The notes beneath the pieces were generated by a model. That model was not told the origin of the DNA and ran no database searches. It saw only the letters and a list, made by a program, of their open reading frames with translations. This document shows, one piece after another, positions 1 through 10,680 of a stretch of DNA of 64,000 bases. The position numbers were made by a program, and so were the translations under genes. How positions within the stretch are numbered: position 1 is the first letter of the stretch; every line of letters begins with the position of its first letter. Origin of the DNA: Sipunculus nudus (Eukaryota; Annelida; Sipuncula; Golfingiida; Sipunculidae); assembly GCA_026874595.1 (NCBI GenBank), contig CM049311.1, positions 54,749,676 through 54,813,675 on the forward strand, in the 5' to 3' direction.

Positions 1-1523
1 CTGTTTATAATCTTTATAGGAAAACTAATTATTAGTCTCTTCTGCAGTTGTCACCATTTATTCACACTGCACTGTTTGCAAGAGTTATTGCATCAGGGTT
101 TGCAGGTTTTCCCAAACTGTTTTTTTTTACTTTTTTTTTTTTAGTGGAGTACTTATTGACACAGTGTGAAAGTCCCAGTTACCTTGATTTGGAAGTTACA
201 GTTACTGTGTTTGGCAGTGTTAAGGGCTGTGAATTTTTATCATGTGTCAGGAATGTCTCTGCGGTCACCCTGTGTCAGCAGTGGTCAGTTTAGTGTGCCG
301 CAAGCTGCTGCACCATTGCCAACCACTTCTACTGTTGCAGCATCTGTTTTGACCCATAAAAGTCACCATAATGAACCAAATTTTCCTTGATATTATAGAC
401 AAGTGGGTTTTAATGACAAAACTTGTAGCAGATTACATCTGTACATGTGAAAGAATAACATTCTAATACTCTCTGGCAGTATGACCTTATTGTGAACTTT
501 GTGACCTATCAGATATATTCAAATCCTCACATTGTTAATCACCACTAGCTGATCGAATATTGCTTGGCACATCATATGATTTTGGTATTCACATTAGCAT
601 TAGTCTTTCTTTACAGACCCAAGGTGGCATTTCCCCAGCAGTTACATTCACTACTTTAGTAATAGCAAATTTGATTTGGTTAACATTAACTAAATATAGG
701 TAAAATCTGATGGGCTTCTACACCCAAGCTTAATGGCTCATCAGGCCTGAGCTTATCTGAGTTCCGGTATTGTGAAGCAACTTAGTTGTTCAACTCACCC
801 TGGCTTGGACACTCTTCCATCACAGATCTCCTTCTCAGTATTTACTTGTAGTCATTTCGGCTGCTTGGTGGACAGAGGCACACTGGGTGGACAGAGGCAC
901 ACTGGCGGTTGGGACATTTCCCTAAGGTCTTGGCAGGGTGGGGGTCTGACAAGGATTCAAACTCATTACCTCTCGATCATAAGCTATGCACTTTTAAGTG
1001 CCACTATTTATCTTATTATAGCCTGGCTTTTCATATTATATATCTGACAAGGGGTCCCAATAGTAATACAGGTAAAGAAGTGAAAGATATATGTACAAGC
1101 ATGCATTTTTTTCACGGTTTAAAAAACAGCCAGTCAGGTTGATGCTTTCCAGTCATGTCACCGGAAGCAGGAGAACCTGGCAGGGGCACCAGCCTGCCAT
1201 GAGCATCTCCCTGCACATGTATAGAAATCTCAGATGTTGAGTATGCTTCCCATGACAAGGTTAATCATCGGTGCAGTGTTTGAAGTAAAGGCCAACTGGT
1301 CAGGGCATTGCTTCTCTTCCTTGGGATGTTGGGGAAAATTTCTGGGAATGAAAGAATAGAAAGTTTGGGAAGAAACTTTTGACATTTCCACAAACTTATT
1401 TAAACATGTTCAACAGAGAACCACTGGATTATACTTTAACTATTATTCCTTATTTACACATTGTTATTAGGGCCCCGCTTGACAAGCTTGACAACAACAA
1501 CATACTGCAGCTATCCCAAATTC

Positions 1524-1790
1524 AAATTACAGACATGTTGGAATTCCAATATGGCCGCCACAGCCCAATTGCTGATTTTCTTTCGCACGCAATAACTCAA
1601 TAACAACATATTGCACCTTTCCAAAATTCACAGGGATGATTGGTACCCATATGGGCTCCCAACCTATCAAATTACAGATCTGTTGGAATTCCAATATGGA
1701 CGCCATAGCCGGATTGCTGATTTTCTTTCGCTTGCGATACTTCAACAAAAACTTACTGCAGCTTTCCCAAATTCACAGGGATGATTGGTA
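1524..1790. repeat. Degenerate tandem duplication, unit about 146 bp
   Basis: The phrase attacagaNNTGTTGGAATT followed by CCAATATGG-CGCCA-AGC occurs at about 1526 and again at about 1671. Each copy is followed by ttgctgattttctttcgc and then a block with ttcacagggatgattggtacc. The copies differ by scattered substitutions, so the duplication is old. Confidence 0.7.
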
Positions 1791-3055
1791 CCTATAAGGA
1801 CCATTGTCCAACCACATCTAGTTCCTTTTAATTACACACTGAAGTAGACTGAAATTTTATAGAATTTAATTAATAAAATAAATAAAACTGACAAATTGAG
1901 AACATAAACACTTGACACCTTGCTTCACTCATTAAGACTGAGGCAGATAAATTCTGTAGGTGTTTTGGATTCATGGCTCAAAGGTCTACCCCCAAAATTT
2001 TTACTGCAGTTTTTGGCTAAAGTACTGTAAAATCCCTGGCAGGAGTCACATCCTAATTACAAGTAACACCCTGACTTTTAGGATCCCCCTGGGGAATAGC
2101 CTTTAAAGTTTTGTTTTGGAAAAGGTCTGACATCAAAACCATCTGGCGCCTATGGAATTCAAGAATCATGGCTGTCTGTGGTGCAAGACTACAACCCATG
2201 TACACGTAGTACTAACGTGGCTAAAAAAATACGTAGATAAACTATTCAAACATAAAAATAAATTAAACAGTTTGTAGTGGTTGTGTCCCAAAATGTTTAC
2301 TCACTATATTTGGGTATGCCCCTAAATGTTTATGGTCAAACAGTGTGCTGAGTTTATTGAATTTCTGACCGCATGAATACAAGCATGGCTTGCAGTGGTT
2401 ACTGGATGGGAGCCATCTTTTATGCAATAAAGGAAATGATTCGTTACCAAAGAGGTCACAGGTTTGGCTGTGAGTTGACATGTTGTCTGACATGATTTAA
2501 TCACCCTAAATTTAAGATAATGGGTTGTGCACAATGATATAAATGCAACATTGTGAAAGACCACTGCAGTGCATTTCTCTGTATGGCTTATATCACAACT
2601 CAAGTTATGCATACTATCCAAGTATAAGTGCCTACTGAGTTGTGTACTCACTGCTACCTAGCTATGTATCAAAAATTGTTTTTACTGTCTTAAACTACTT
2701 TGTTTTCCTTTATCTTTGATATAAATTTCTTTATCATTGATTTCTGTAAAAGATGATTTGATATGCATATTACAAACTACTGAATGTTTTAAAGAGTATT
2801 TTTTTAGACTTCCTCTTTGTTTGCATATCTGAAGCTGACTTAATTGTCAAATTTTAAAATGATTGAACACAAATAAAACGTTTGATTTTCATGTTTAATT
2901 ATGTTAGGTGTGTAATTTGTTATAAATGTCAAACAAAATTTCCACATATGTGTGTTCTCCCATTTCCATTCCCTGTTGAAGTATCTACCAAATTAGACGT
3001 GGAATTACAGTATTAGAAATATTTACCAAAGATGCATAAAATTTATTTGACATAA

Positions 3056-3070
3056 TGTTTTATATTTCAG
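3056..3070 (+). promoter_or_regulatory. 3' splice site before the ankyrin/SOCS-box exon
   Basis: A pyrimidine/T-rich run ending in tatatttcag precedes the exon by the usual rule. The exon would begin at 3071, giving a 77-nt 5' leader before the ATG at 3148. An in-frame TGA at 3133-3135 sits between the acceptor and the ATG, so the reading frame cannot simply continue upstream. Confidence 0.55.
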
Positions 3071-3147
3071 ATTTGATATTCACCCGCAAGATGCTGCCAT
3101 ATGGTTGAGACAACGTCTGATGCTGATGTTGCTGATGTGTTGCAGTC

Positions 3148-5214
3148 ATGACGCAGATTGTCCAGAAAGCTCTTGATTTTCTTCGTCCACACCGCTCAAA
3201 TCAGCTTTACCCTTTATGTTTTGTGTCTGAGAGCACAAGAAACAATGCAAAACGAGTGTTTGAGATCCTGAGCCAAGATGCAGAACTTTCTGCTGCAGAC
3301 ATTGATGAAATAAAAAAGATTGTGGATGAGAGCCCAAAGACAGATGCACGGAATATATTTAACGTAGTGAATTGGGATGGGTTCACTATTTTACAGAGAG
3401 CAGTTGTGTCAAATCATGTGGCAGTGGTGAAAATCTTGCTGAAAAAGGGCCTGGATGTGAATGCAGGGATATGCAGTTTACCTTTGCATCTGGCTTGTAA
3501 ATTAGGTCACGTGCATGTGGCCCAGTTGTTGTTGACGCATGGAGCCCGAGCTGATCTTGAGAGTACCGTATGCTATCCGAACAAGCACAAACTTAAAACG
3601 TATCCTGACCAGATAGCTTGCCTGGCATTTCAGCCCTGCAGTACTGCAATTATATATGCAATAGCTGGTGACCACGAGCAGATTCTTCAGCTTCTGTTAC
3701 ATCATGAAAACTCAAGACAGCTGGTAAAGACAGATTTCCTTCTGCATGAGGCATGCAAGCTGGGGTCCCCAGAGTGCTCCCGATACCTGCTGCAAAGATA
3801 CTCTGAGCAAATGACCATAGAGAACAACGATGGCAAAACACCATTACAAATAAGCCTGCTCAATGACACAGATAATGCCATATTCCTTATGCATAATGGT
3901 GTAGAACTGAAAGAAACTGTGTTTTTAACTGAAGATGGATCTACTTTACATGAAATGTATAGATCGAAAGTGACTCTGGGTCTACATAAATCCACATGTT
4001 TTGCTCTTGAGCATGGGTTTAAAGCCCACATCAACAAACGTGATTCTGAAGGTAACACAGCCCTCAATGTGCTCCTCAGGCACGTTGGTCGAACAATCCG
4101 TAGCAATATTCAGTCCGAGTATGACCAGGAGGTAGTGGACTGCATCCACGCTCTTTTGGAACATGGTGCCAACCCAAATATAGCGAACCGTGTAGGAGAG
4201 AGTGCATTGCATGTGTTGCTGAGTGATCACGCGGCTCGCCCTCTATACGTAAATCGCCATGGGCAGGTTCGTCGCCTCAAACCCATACTGCAGGAGATAA
4301 TGAGGGTGGTGGAGATTTTGTTGCGATATGGAGCCAACCCGGCTCAGTGCTCCTCTCCAATGTACATCTCCCCCCTTTACTATGCAACCCGCATATATGA
4401 ATCGCTGCAACCGGACATGTTTGTGATCGTTAAGACAGCACTGCGGCAGCTCATTCTGCTGCTGTGCCAGGAGAATGTGGATGTGAACAAAGTGGACTCG
4501 TATAACCTGACCCCGTTCCTGCACATCCTCAACACATCGTTCTCTTGGGTTTTAACAAACACCAGTAACCCTGCCTTCTGCAAGACTCTGCTGCCGTTTG
4601 TCAGTGATCTGCTTCAGCACTTTCTGAAGCGTGGTCTCAATGCAAATGCGCAGCTGAACTACTGGACCCGGCGTATGGATGTGGCAATAGAATCCACATA
4701 CTTCAGGGAAATAGTCCTCTTTCTAAATATAGTGCTCCATGACGTGCAGTACTATGAACTCGTTCGTGGGTTGATACTCAAGTTGATGCAGCGTGGGGGG
4801 AACCCCAACTTGCTGGACTTCACACCACTATATGGAACGCCGTACCAACTGTCTAGTGATATGCCGAAAGATGGAGCCTTGTCCCTGCTTCTCGCTCGAG
4901 CCTTGTATCTGAAAACACCTGGTACCTTGGTGGTGTGCTTAGATGCTCTGGGGCTGTTCCATAAAAGTCTCTTACAGCACAAATTAATAGAATTCATAGA
5001 TGGAGTCAGTCAGTTTATCCACACTGATTTCAAGAACATCCCCTTGGACCCTGTGGCTGCCCGTGCTTTAAAGCAATGGAAAACCATTCCACGGACCCTT
5101 AAGGAGCTTAGTCGGATTGCCATTGCTGTTTCTTTGGGTTGGAGACTATCAAAAAAATGTTCCAAGTTGCCTCTTCCCAGGTTTATGGTGCAGTATATAG
5201 TGAATATGGAGTAG
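3148..5214 (+). CDS. Ankyrin-repeat and SOCS-box (ASB-like) protein, 688 aa
   Basis: The coding region is one uninterrupted exon. Residues about 70-135 contain two clear ankyrin units (the second with LPLHLACKLGHVHVAQLLL). Further units follow at about 170-260 and 300-420 (ALLEHGANPNIANRVGESAL, VEILLRYGANPAQ), with a weaker unit near 450 (NVDVNKVDSYNLTPFLHIL). The last 50 residues form a SOCS box: TLKELSRIAI matches the Elongin B/C (BC) box, and KLPLPRFMVQYI matches the Cullin-5 box. ASB proteins are substrate-recognition subunits of Cul5 E3 ubiquitin ligases, with the ankyrins binding the target; that role is inferred from the family. The start is the first ATG after the upstream in-frame TGA. 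At 688 aa it is longer than most ASBs. One oddity is a Ser where the BC box usually has Cys. Which ASB it is orthologous to is not assigned. Confidence 0.85.
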   Translation: MTQIVQKALDFLRPHRSNQLYPLCFVSESTRNNAKRVFEILSQDAELSAADIDEIKKIVDESPKTDARNIFNVVNWDGFTILQRAVVSNHVAVVKILLKKGLDVNAGICSLPLHLACKLGHVHVAQLLLTHGARADLESTVCYPNKHKLKTYPDQIACLAFQPCSTAIIYAIAGDHEQILQLLLHHENSRQLVKTDFLLHEACKLGSPECSRYLLQRYSEQMTIENNDGKTPLQISLLNDTDNAIFLMHNGVELKETVFLTEDGSTLHEMYRSKVTLGLHKSTCFALEHGFKAHINKRDSEGNTALNVLLRHVGRTIRSNIQSEYDQEVVDCIHALLEHGANPNIANRVGESALHVLLSDHAARPLYVNRHGQVRRLKPILQEIMRVVEILLRYGANPAQCSSPMYISPLYYATRIYESLQPDMFVIVKTALRQLILLLCQENVDVNKVDSYNLTPFLHILNTSFSWVLTNTSNPAFCKTLLPFVSDLLQHFLKRGLNANAQLNYWTRRMDVAIESTYFREIVLFLNIVLHDVQYYELVRGLILKLMQRGGNPNLLDFTPLYGTPYQLSSDMPKDGALSLLLARALYLKTPGTLVVCLDALGLFHKSLLQHKLIEFIDGVSQFIHTDFKNIPLDPVAARALKQWKTIPRTLKELSRIAIAVSLGWRLSKKCSKLPLPRFMVQYIVNME

Positions 5215-6050
5215 GCACTGGTTGAGGAGGATGCTGACCCCTCTGGAGGAGTAGCAGCCCCCTTGAGGATAACACGTGCACATAACAGCAGGCCACAGTG
5301 TGATGCTTGCCAAGCACAAGGTTAATGGAGGCTTATGCTTATGGTGTGGCCTGTCAATCAAGGTTGATGCTTATGGAATAGCTATTTATTTTTAGATCAC
5401 CACTGAGACTTTAATGGTGTTGATGGCAAATTGTTCTGGCTTGAGAGTGTTGATATTTTTGATGCAATACTACCTTCTTTCTTCATAACCTGTAAGTGCA
5501 ATGGTATATTTGTGAAATTTAGCAACTAGGAAGTTGCATAATTTATGCATCAGTTAAAGTATATGTGTCATGTTAAATTGCACTTTTCATGTATTGATCA
5601 CACCAATTCTGGTTTTGGTATTCCTTACTGTGTGTGTGTATAAATATCTGCCATAGATTAGTTAGTGGATTATACTCAACATATATTAGGGCTGTGGTCA
5701 AGGCAAATTAAAGGTATGTATGATTTATATAAGAAAAAAGTCATGTTTTTGAATGACCACTGCTTTTGCACACAAGTATGTGTTAGTTAATTTATATGTT
5801 TTACTGCAAGAAAGCTATTAGTGAATGACAGAAGTCCAGTGACCTTGTTCAAAGAGTATGTGTGTTGTATAAGTAGGCAAAGTTCGAAAATGTGTGAACC
5901 AAATGTAACCACAGAGTCCCAAAGTTTGAAAGCAGGGATCATAAATATGTTTAACAGAGAACCCCTATCATTAACAGGTTGCCCTTGGAATCAGGCTTGC
6001 ATATGCATCTCTCTGCTTGTAATGCCACATGTGGTCATCAGATAAAGATA
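5215..6050. other. Likely 3' UTR and intergenic sequence
   Basis: The sequence directly downstream of the ASB-like stop is AT-rich and has no coding signal. It probably holds the 3' UTR, but I could not pick a single convincing polyadenylation site. Confidence 0.45.
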
Positions 6051-6052
6051 TT

Positions 6053-7130
6053 GAATTTTAAGCTCAGTTGACTGTAAGTCATCTGAGCTATATAGTGATC
6101 ACCCTTTGTCTGTCGTCCGTCCGGGCGTCCGGCCATCCGGCCTTCTGTCCGTTTACAAAGCACAAATTGTAACTGCTGGACATGGAATCTTCTAACTTGA
6201 TATCCAGGGAGGTCCATGAAAATTCTCCTTGGAAACTAAAAATTAGGTCTCTGTTACCCATATTCTTCGAGCTATGGGGCTCCGAAGTACCCCCCAGAAT
6301 AATGGAAAATTTACTACAAAAGCTCCAGTATCTGAACAACTAATGCATTGATAACCATGATTTTTTGCATGGATATTGGTCATGAAATGTTTCATCACTT
6401 TCTGCAGACTGGTGGCGCCACCTGTATTATTTTTTATTTTACTTTTTTTTCCTCTATTTTTGAGACTTTATTGGATGTGGTCATCTGTTAACAGGGCACA
6501 AATCCTAAGGACTGGACCTAGAATCTTCTCTCTTGACATGCAGAAGGCCCATGAAAAGTCTCTGTGGAAACCTGGAATAAAGTCTCTGTTACCCATATTC
6601 TTTAAGCTATGGGGTGCCGAACTACCCCCCAGAATAATGGAAAATTTGATACAAAGGCTCAAGTATCTGAACAACTAATGTATTGATCACCATGATTATT
6701 TGCATAGATATTGATCATGGATTGTTTCATCAGTTTCTGCAGACTGGTGGCACTACCTGTATTTTTTTAAATTTTTTTACAATTTTTTTTTCTCTATTTT
6801 TGAGACCTTAAAAGATGCCGTAATCTGTTAACAGGGCACAAATCCTAAGGACAGGACCTAGAATCTTCTCTCTTAAAATGCAGGGAGGTCCATGAAAAGT
6901 CTGCTTGGAAACCAGAAATTAGGTCTCTGTTACCCATATTCTTCGATCTATGGGGCTTTAAAGTACCCCCCAGAATAATGGAAAATTTGATACAAGAGCT
7001 CCAGTATCTGAACAACTAATGCATTGATAACCATGATTTTGCATGGATATTGTCATGAAATGTTTCATCACTTTCTGCAGATTGGTGGCACAACCTGTAT
7101 TTTTTTCAATTTTTACTAAAAATCCTAGAA
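6053..7130 (+). repeat. Dispersed repeat with three tandem ~340-bp units
   Basis: It starts with agctcagttgactgtaagtc, a terminus also seen at about 31170 and, inverted, at about 61290. A CCGTCCG-rich stretch follows. Three units then follow, each with ctctgttacccatattctt (about 6250, 6585 and 6926; period 335-341), a run of Cs before agaataatgg, tctgaacaactaatg, and finally a copy or variant of GGTGGCGCCACC (intact at about 6410). Confidence 0.8.
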
Positions 7131-7189
7131 CCCAAGGTGAGTAAAGACATTCTTGTTCATTATTGTCAGATAATATAAAAGATGTGCAA

Positions 7190-7480
7190 GGTCAAAAAAA
7201 AGTTTTGGTTCCCAGGCACTTTTTTAAGGAATCAGAGTGGTAGGGAGATTTTTTTTTACCATTTTTTGTATGTTTCAGTAAAAATGTCATATGATCAGGG
7301 AAAAGCATGATAATAACAAATTCTTTCTTGCTAAACAGGTGAAAGCACTACATGACAAAGGAAATCTTATAAAAATTGTATTATTTTATCTTTTTGAAAG
7401 ATGATAATCAAAATAAAAATTTTTGATTTGGGGGTTCAAATTTATGCGGGCGGTGCATGAGAACCATACCTTTTTTCTGG
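7190..7480. mobile_element. Copy of a TIR-ended miniature element
   Basis: The left end (gttttggttcccaggcac) and right end (ggtgcatgagaaccatacc) are imperfect inverted repeats. They match the termini of the element at 35710-36290. Interior sequence around atgatcagggaaaagcatg is shared in inverted orientation with that copy. No protein is encoded. Confidence 0.55.
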
Positions 7481-9080
7481 GCCTAATTATGTATCATATA
7501 AATCATTTGCTTTTCAACTGTTCACACTACAGACATGGATAATGTACATGTGATACATGTGTGCTTTACATACATGATATACCAATTAGCTCATTTTATC
7601 TTCACATTTGTAGATAAAACTTCTTCATGAAGAATTTACTTTATGAAAACTTCCCTTTTGGAAATACAGTGAATCACAGATTTGAAACCCTTTTGAGCAG
7701 AAAGCCATTCACAGTAATTGACAGTTGATTGATCCTAATATTGAAGATACTTGACATGATTCAAATTGAAAGTGGCAGTAAGGTTTTCTGTAGAAATAAT
7801 ACCGGATATGCCACTCAGCCTTTTGTACCCTGTTCCCCTTGAGAAACCCTGTAAGCAAATCAGTCTTCTTTAAAAATATATATTGTCAGTGGATTGAATA
7901 CTTGTCACTGTTTACATAATGTGTGTGTAAAAACAAACTCACTGAAAACCCTCTGTCTGACCAAGTTTCAGGCACAGGCTCATGGTGAAGCTTATTGTTG
8001 GCCACACTCAGGTTGGCAAACATGAGTTTAGTTTACTTCTTGGACACAAGGTGGCACTCTAGTACCAGATGTTGGTTTCTACTGCCAGTAGTTTAGGTGA
8101 GTGTGGTTATGATACCATCATAACTGACCATATCAGATGGTCCTGGCTCATGACTTTAGTGTGTCCAGTTTGACCCTACATCAGAGTAAGAGCTTGTTTT
8201 TGTGTAGAGAGGTTAAAATAACGCCTTAATGTTAAAACTTGCTATTATTGTAGCCTTCACACCAACTTAATCTGTGAATCATGTCCACTGGTTAAGAATA
8301 CTCTAGTATTCTCTAGCTTACTCTAGTCAGACCATTGATTGTGTTATTAGACTAATTGTACATAGTGACCACTTTTGAATATTCTAAGGGATGGTTTTGT
8401 TTTGCACAGAAATATGCATGTGGTCTGCACATGGACTGAATTTCATAGGAGCATACAACAAACCCAATTAGTCATGCACCTTGGATAGATGAGTAAAAGA
8501 TATTATTATAAATAAATAGTCATTGCCTTTTATGGTGGGATCTCACAATAATTTAACACATTATTGTAATTTACTTATTATAACTACAGCTGATCTGTAG
8601 TGTTCTCTACATGACATATAATAGTATCTGCCAGGATTTCATTCTGCACTACTATCATAAATCAAGATGGCCACCAATAGTAACAAAAACATAGCATCCT
8701 GCACTACTAAAAAAATCAAGATGGCCACCAATAGTAACAAAAACAGCATCCTGCACTACTATCATAAATCAAGTAGTAATAAATCAAATTTATTTATGAT
8801 TCATGACAGGTTCATCTACCTACAGTAATTTCAGGCTTTTGCACATGCACATTAATCAAACCTCCAGTCACATGTTTTGTCTTGGTAAAGAGTGATTTAA
8901 GGATTGTATTTATATAAACACACAACAAAAACAATATGTAAAACAGATGAAAAACAGATACTGAGTCTGTCAGCTTGGGTAGATTCACTAGGATACTTGT
9001 ATTCCGCTGAGATGAACACATTGTGGCAGATGACTTCTTGAGTGCCTACTCTTTCATTAGTGTGCTGTCAGATTTTTAGT
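7480..9080. other. Intergenic, no gene seen
   Basis: This is AT-rich sequence without coding signal. The only structure noted is the short tandem array at 8643-8775. Confidence 0.6.
8643..8775. repeat. Short tandem array, unit about 53-57 bp
   Basis: The block ctgcactact...aatcaagatggccaccaatagtaac occurs at 8643 and about 8698, and its start recurs at 8751. The middle copy has lost a few bases (atcat replaced by an A run). Confidence 0.75.
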
Positions 9081-10680
9081 GAACCTGTGAGCTTATGTGA
9101 TGGTGCGGCATCGTCCGTCGTGCGTCGTGCATCATCTGTATGTTAACCATAGTTATCTCAAAAACGGCAGAAGCTAGAATCACCAATTTTTTTGCAAATA
9201 ATCAGTCATCTATAAAACTTGGATTTTGTTCATTTTTTTTCTAACTGCATTTTCTTAGATTTTATAGGAGAAAAGCTAAAAAATCTTTAAAAATCTTCTT
9301 CTCCGAAACTGTCCAGCCAAATTGTTCAATATTTCACAGAAATGATCCCTGGAACAACCTTTCTCAAGTTTGTTTGAATGGTTCCAGTTCGGAGATTTTT
9401 GGTTGAGTTACAGGGAGTTGAACTTAGTCATCTGTCCAAAAAAGCACATTAAAATCTCAGAAACGGCTAGAGCTATGATCACCAAATTTTATACAAATGT
9501 TTGTCACATATGTCATATCTGAAATTGAGGTATTGGTGGCGCCACCTACATTGATGTGTTTTTTACAAGCAAAAATGTAATTTTAAACACTTCTAGCTTA
9601 TACACTGATTTATGATGAAACTGGTAAGCTGATTGGTTTAAACTTTACAAGAATTATTCTATGGTAGGGCCTACCAGTTTTATAAAAATAGATTGGGTAA
9701 ATACAGCTTTAAAAAAAGTATTGTAGCTAATTGAAAAAGGCTTTCTGTGTTTGAAAACAGATTTGACAACATATTGAGTTTCAGCAGCCGAGTCAAGAGG
9801 TCACTCAGTACAAACAGGTGGGGTCCAGACATCACCATGGCAACTGACCTGGCTACGGCGGGTGTCTAGACATGTGTCTAGACGTCTAGACACAGCGTCT
9901 AGACATCTAGACACAATGTCTAGATGCAGAATTCCCAGATTATTGGAACTATATCTTTCAACTGTTTGAAAAACTTGGTTTGCATTTTAAGCGAATCAGG
10001 TTTATCATCAGGTAACATGTGAACTGCTGTGCCCTCATTTTTGGTTAACCTCTGACCTTTTCGCTGCCCAGCGTCCATTTGTGCGTCTGTTTCCACACAT
10101 AAACCCGCATATCTCAGGAACCGTTTGACCGATCAGGCTAAAAATTTTGCACAAATATAGCCCTTTGATAGCTTTATAACATACACTAAAAATGGTGGCG
10201 CCACCTGCAACCATTTATGTACAGCGTCCATCTATTCATCTTCCTTGGGATAAAACACTCATATCTCAGCAGTGGTTTGACTTATCCACCTGAAATTTTG
10301 CAGGTTTATACATTCTGGACAGCTCTCTTGATTTTATGACAGGTGGCACCACCTACATTCACGTTTACTCTGCAGTCATCCAAGCTCTTATCTCGGGAAC
10401 TGTTTGACCGATTGGGTCAAAATGTTGCATGTGTATAGATCTCACATAGCTCTTCATCATAGGCAAAACTGGTGGCGCCACCTTCAACCACTTATGCACA
10501 GCGTCCATCTGTTCATCTGCCTTGGGATAAAATCATTCGTATCTCAGAAGTGGTTTGACTTACCCACCTGAAATTTTGCAGGTTTATACATCCTGGACAA
10601 TTTTCTCGATTTTATGACAGGTGGCACCACCTACATTCATGTTTACGCTGCAGACATCCATGCTAATAAGAAACACACCT
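9080..10680 (+). repeat. Dispersed repeat family with GGTGGCGCCACC-ended units
   Basis: Several diverged units share the pattern atctca-gaac-g-tt-ga, then aaattttgca, then a spacer, then tggtggcgccacct. Copies of the palindrome or a near-copy lie near 9535, 10194, 10325, 10472 and 10620. The segment starting acagcgtccatct is repeated at 10221 and 10498 (period 277). No coding function is seen. Confidence 0.65.
9862..9927. repeat. Cluster of palindromic TCTAGA repeats
   Basis: About 65 bp holds six TCTAGA cores in gtctagac/catctagac contexts. Each core is self-complementary and neighbouring cores can pair, so the stretch could form several alternative hairpins or a cruciform. Confidence 0.8.

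Larger units (their letters stand above)
1..3070. other. AT-rich intergenic sequence or intron, no gene seen
   Basis: No open frame here exceeds about 110 codons and none shows a recognisable domain or codon-like composition. The stretch lies upstream of the ankyrin/SOCS-box exon, and a splice acceptor ends at 3070. Part of it is therefore probably the intron separating a non-coding first exon from that exon. The only internal structure I see is the duplicated block at about 1524-1790. Confidence 0.6.

Noticed and set aside
10194-10640. Regularly spaced palindromes as a CRISPR-like array
   Set aside because: The genome is eukaryotic, spacing is about 150-280 bp and the spacers are themselves repeated. 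This is a dispersed tandem repeat.
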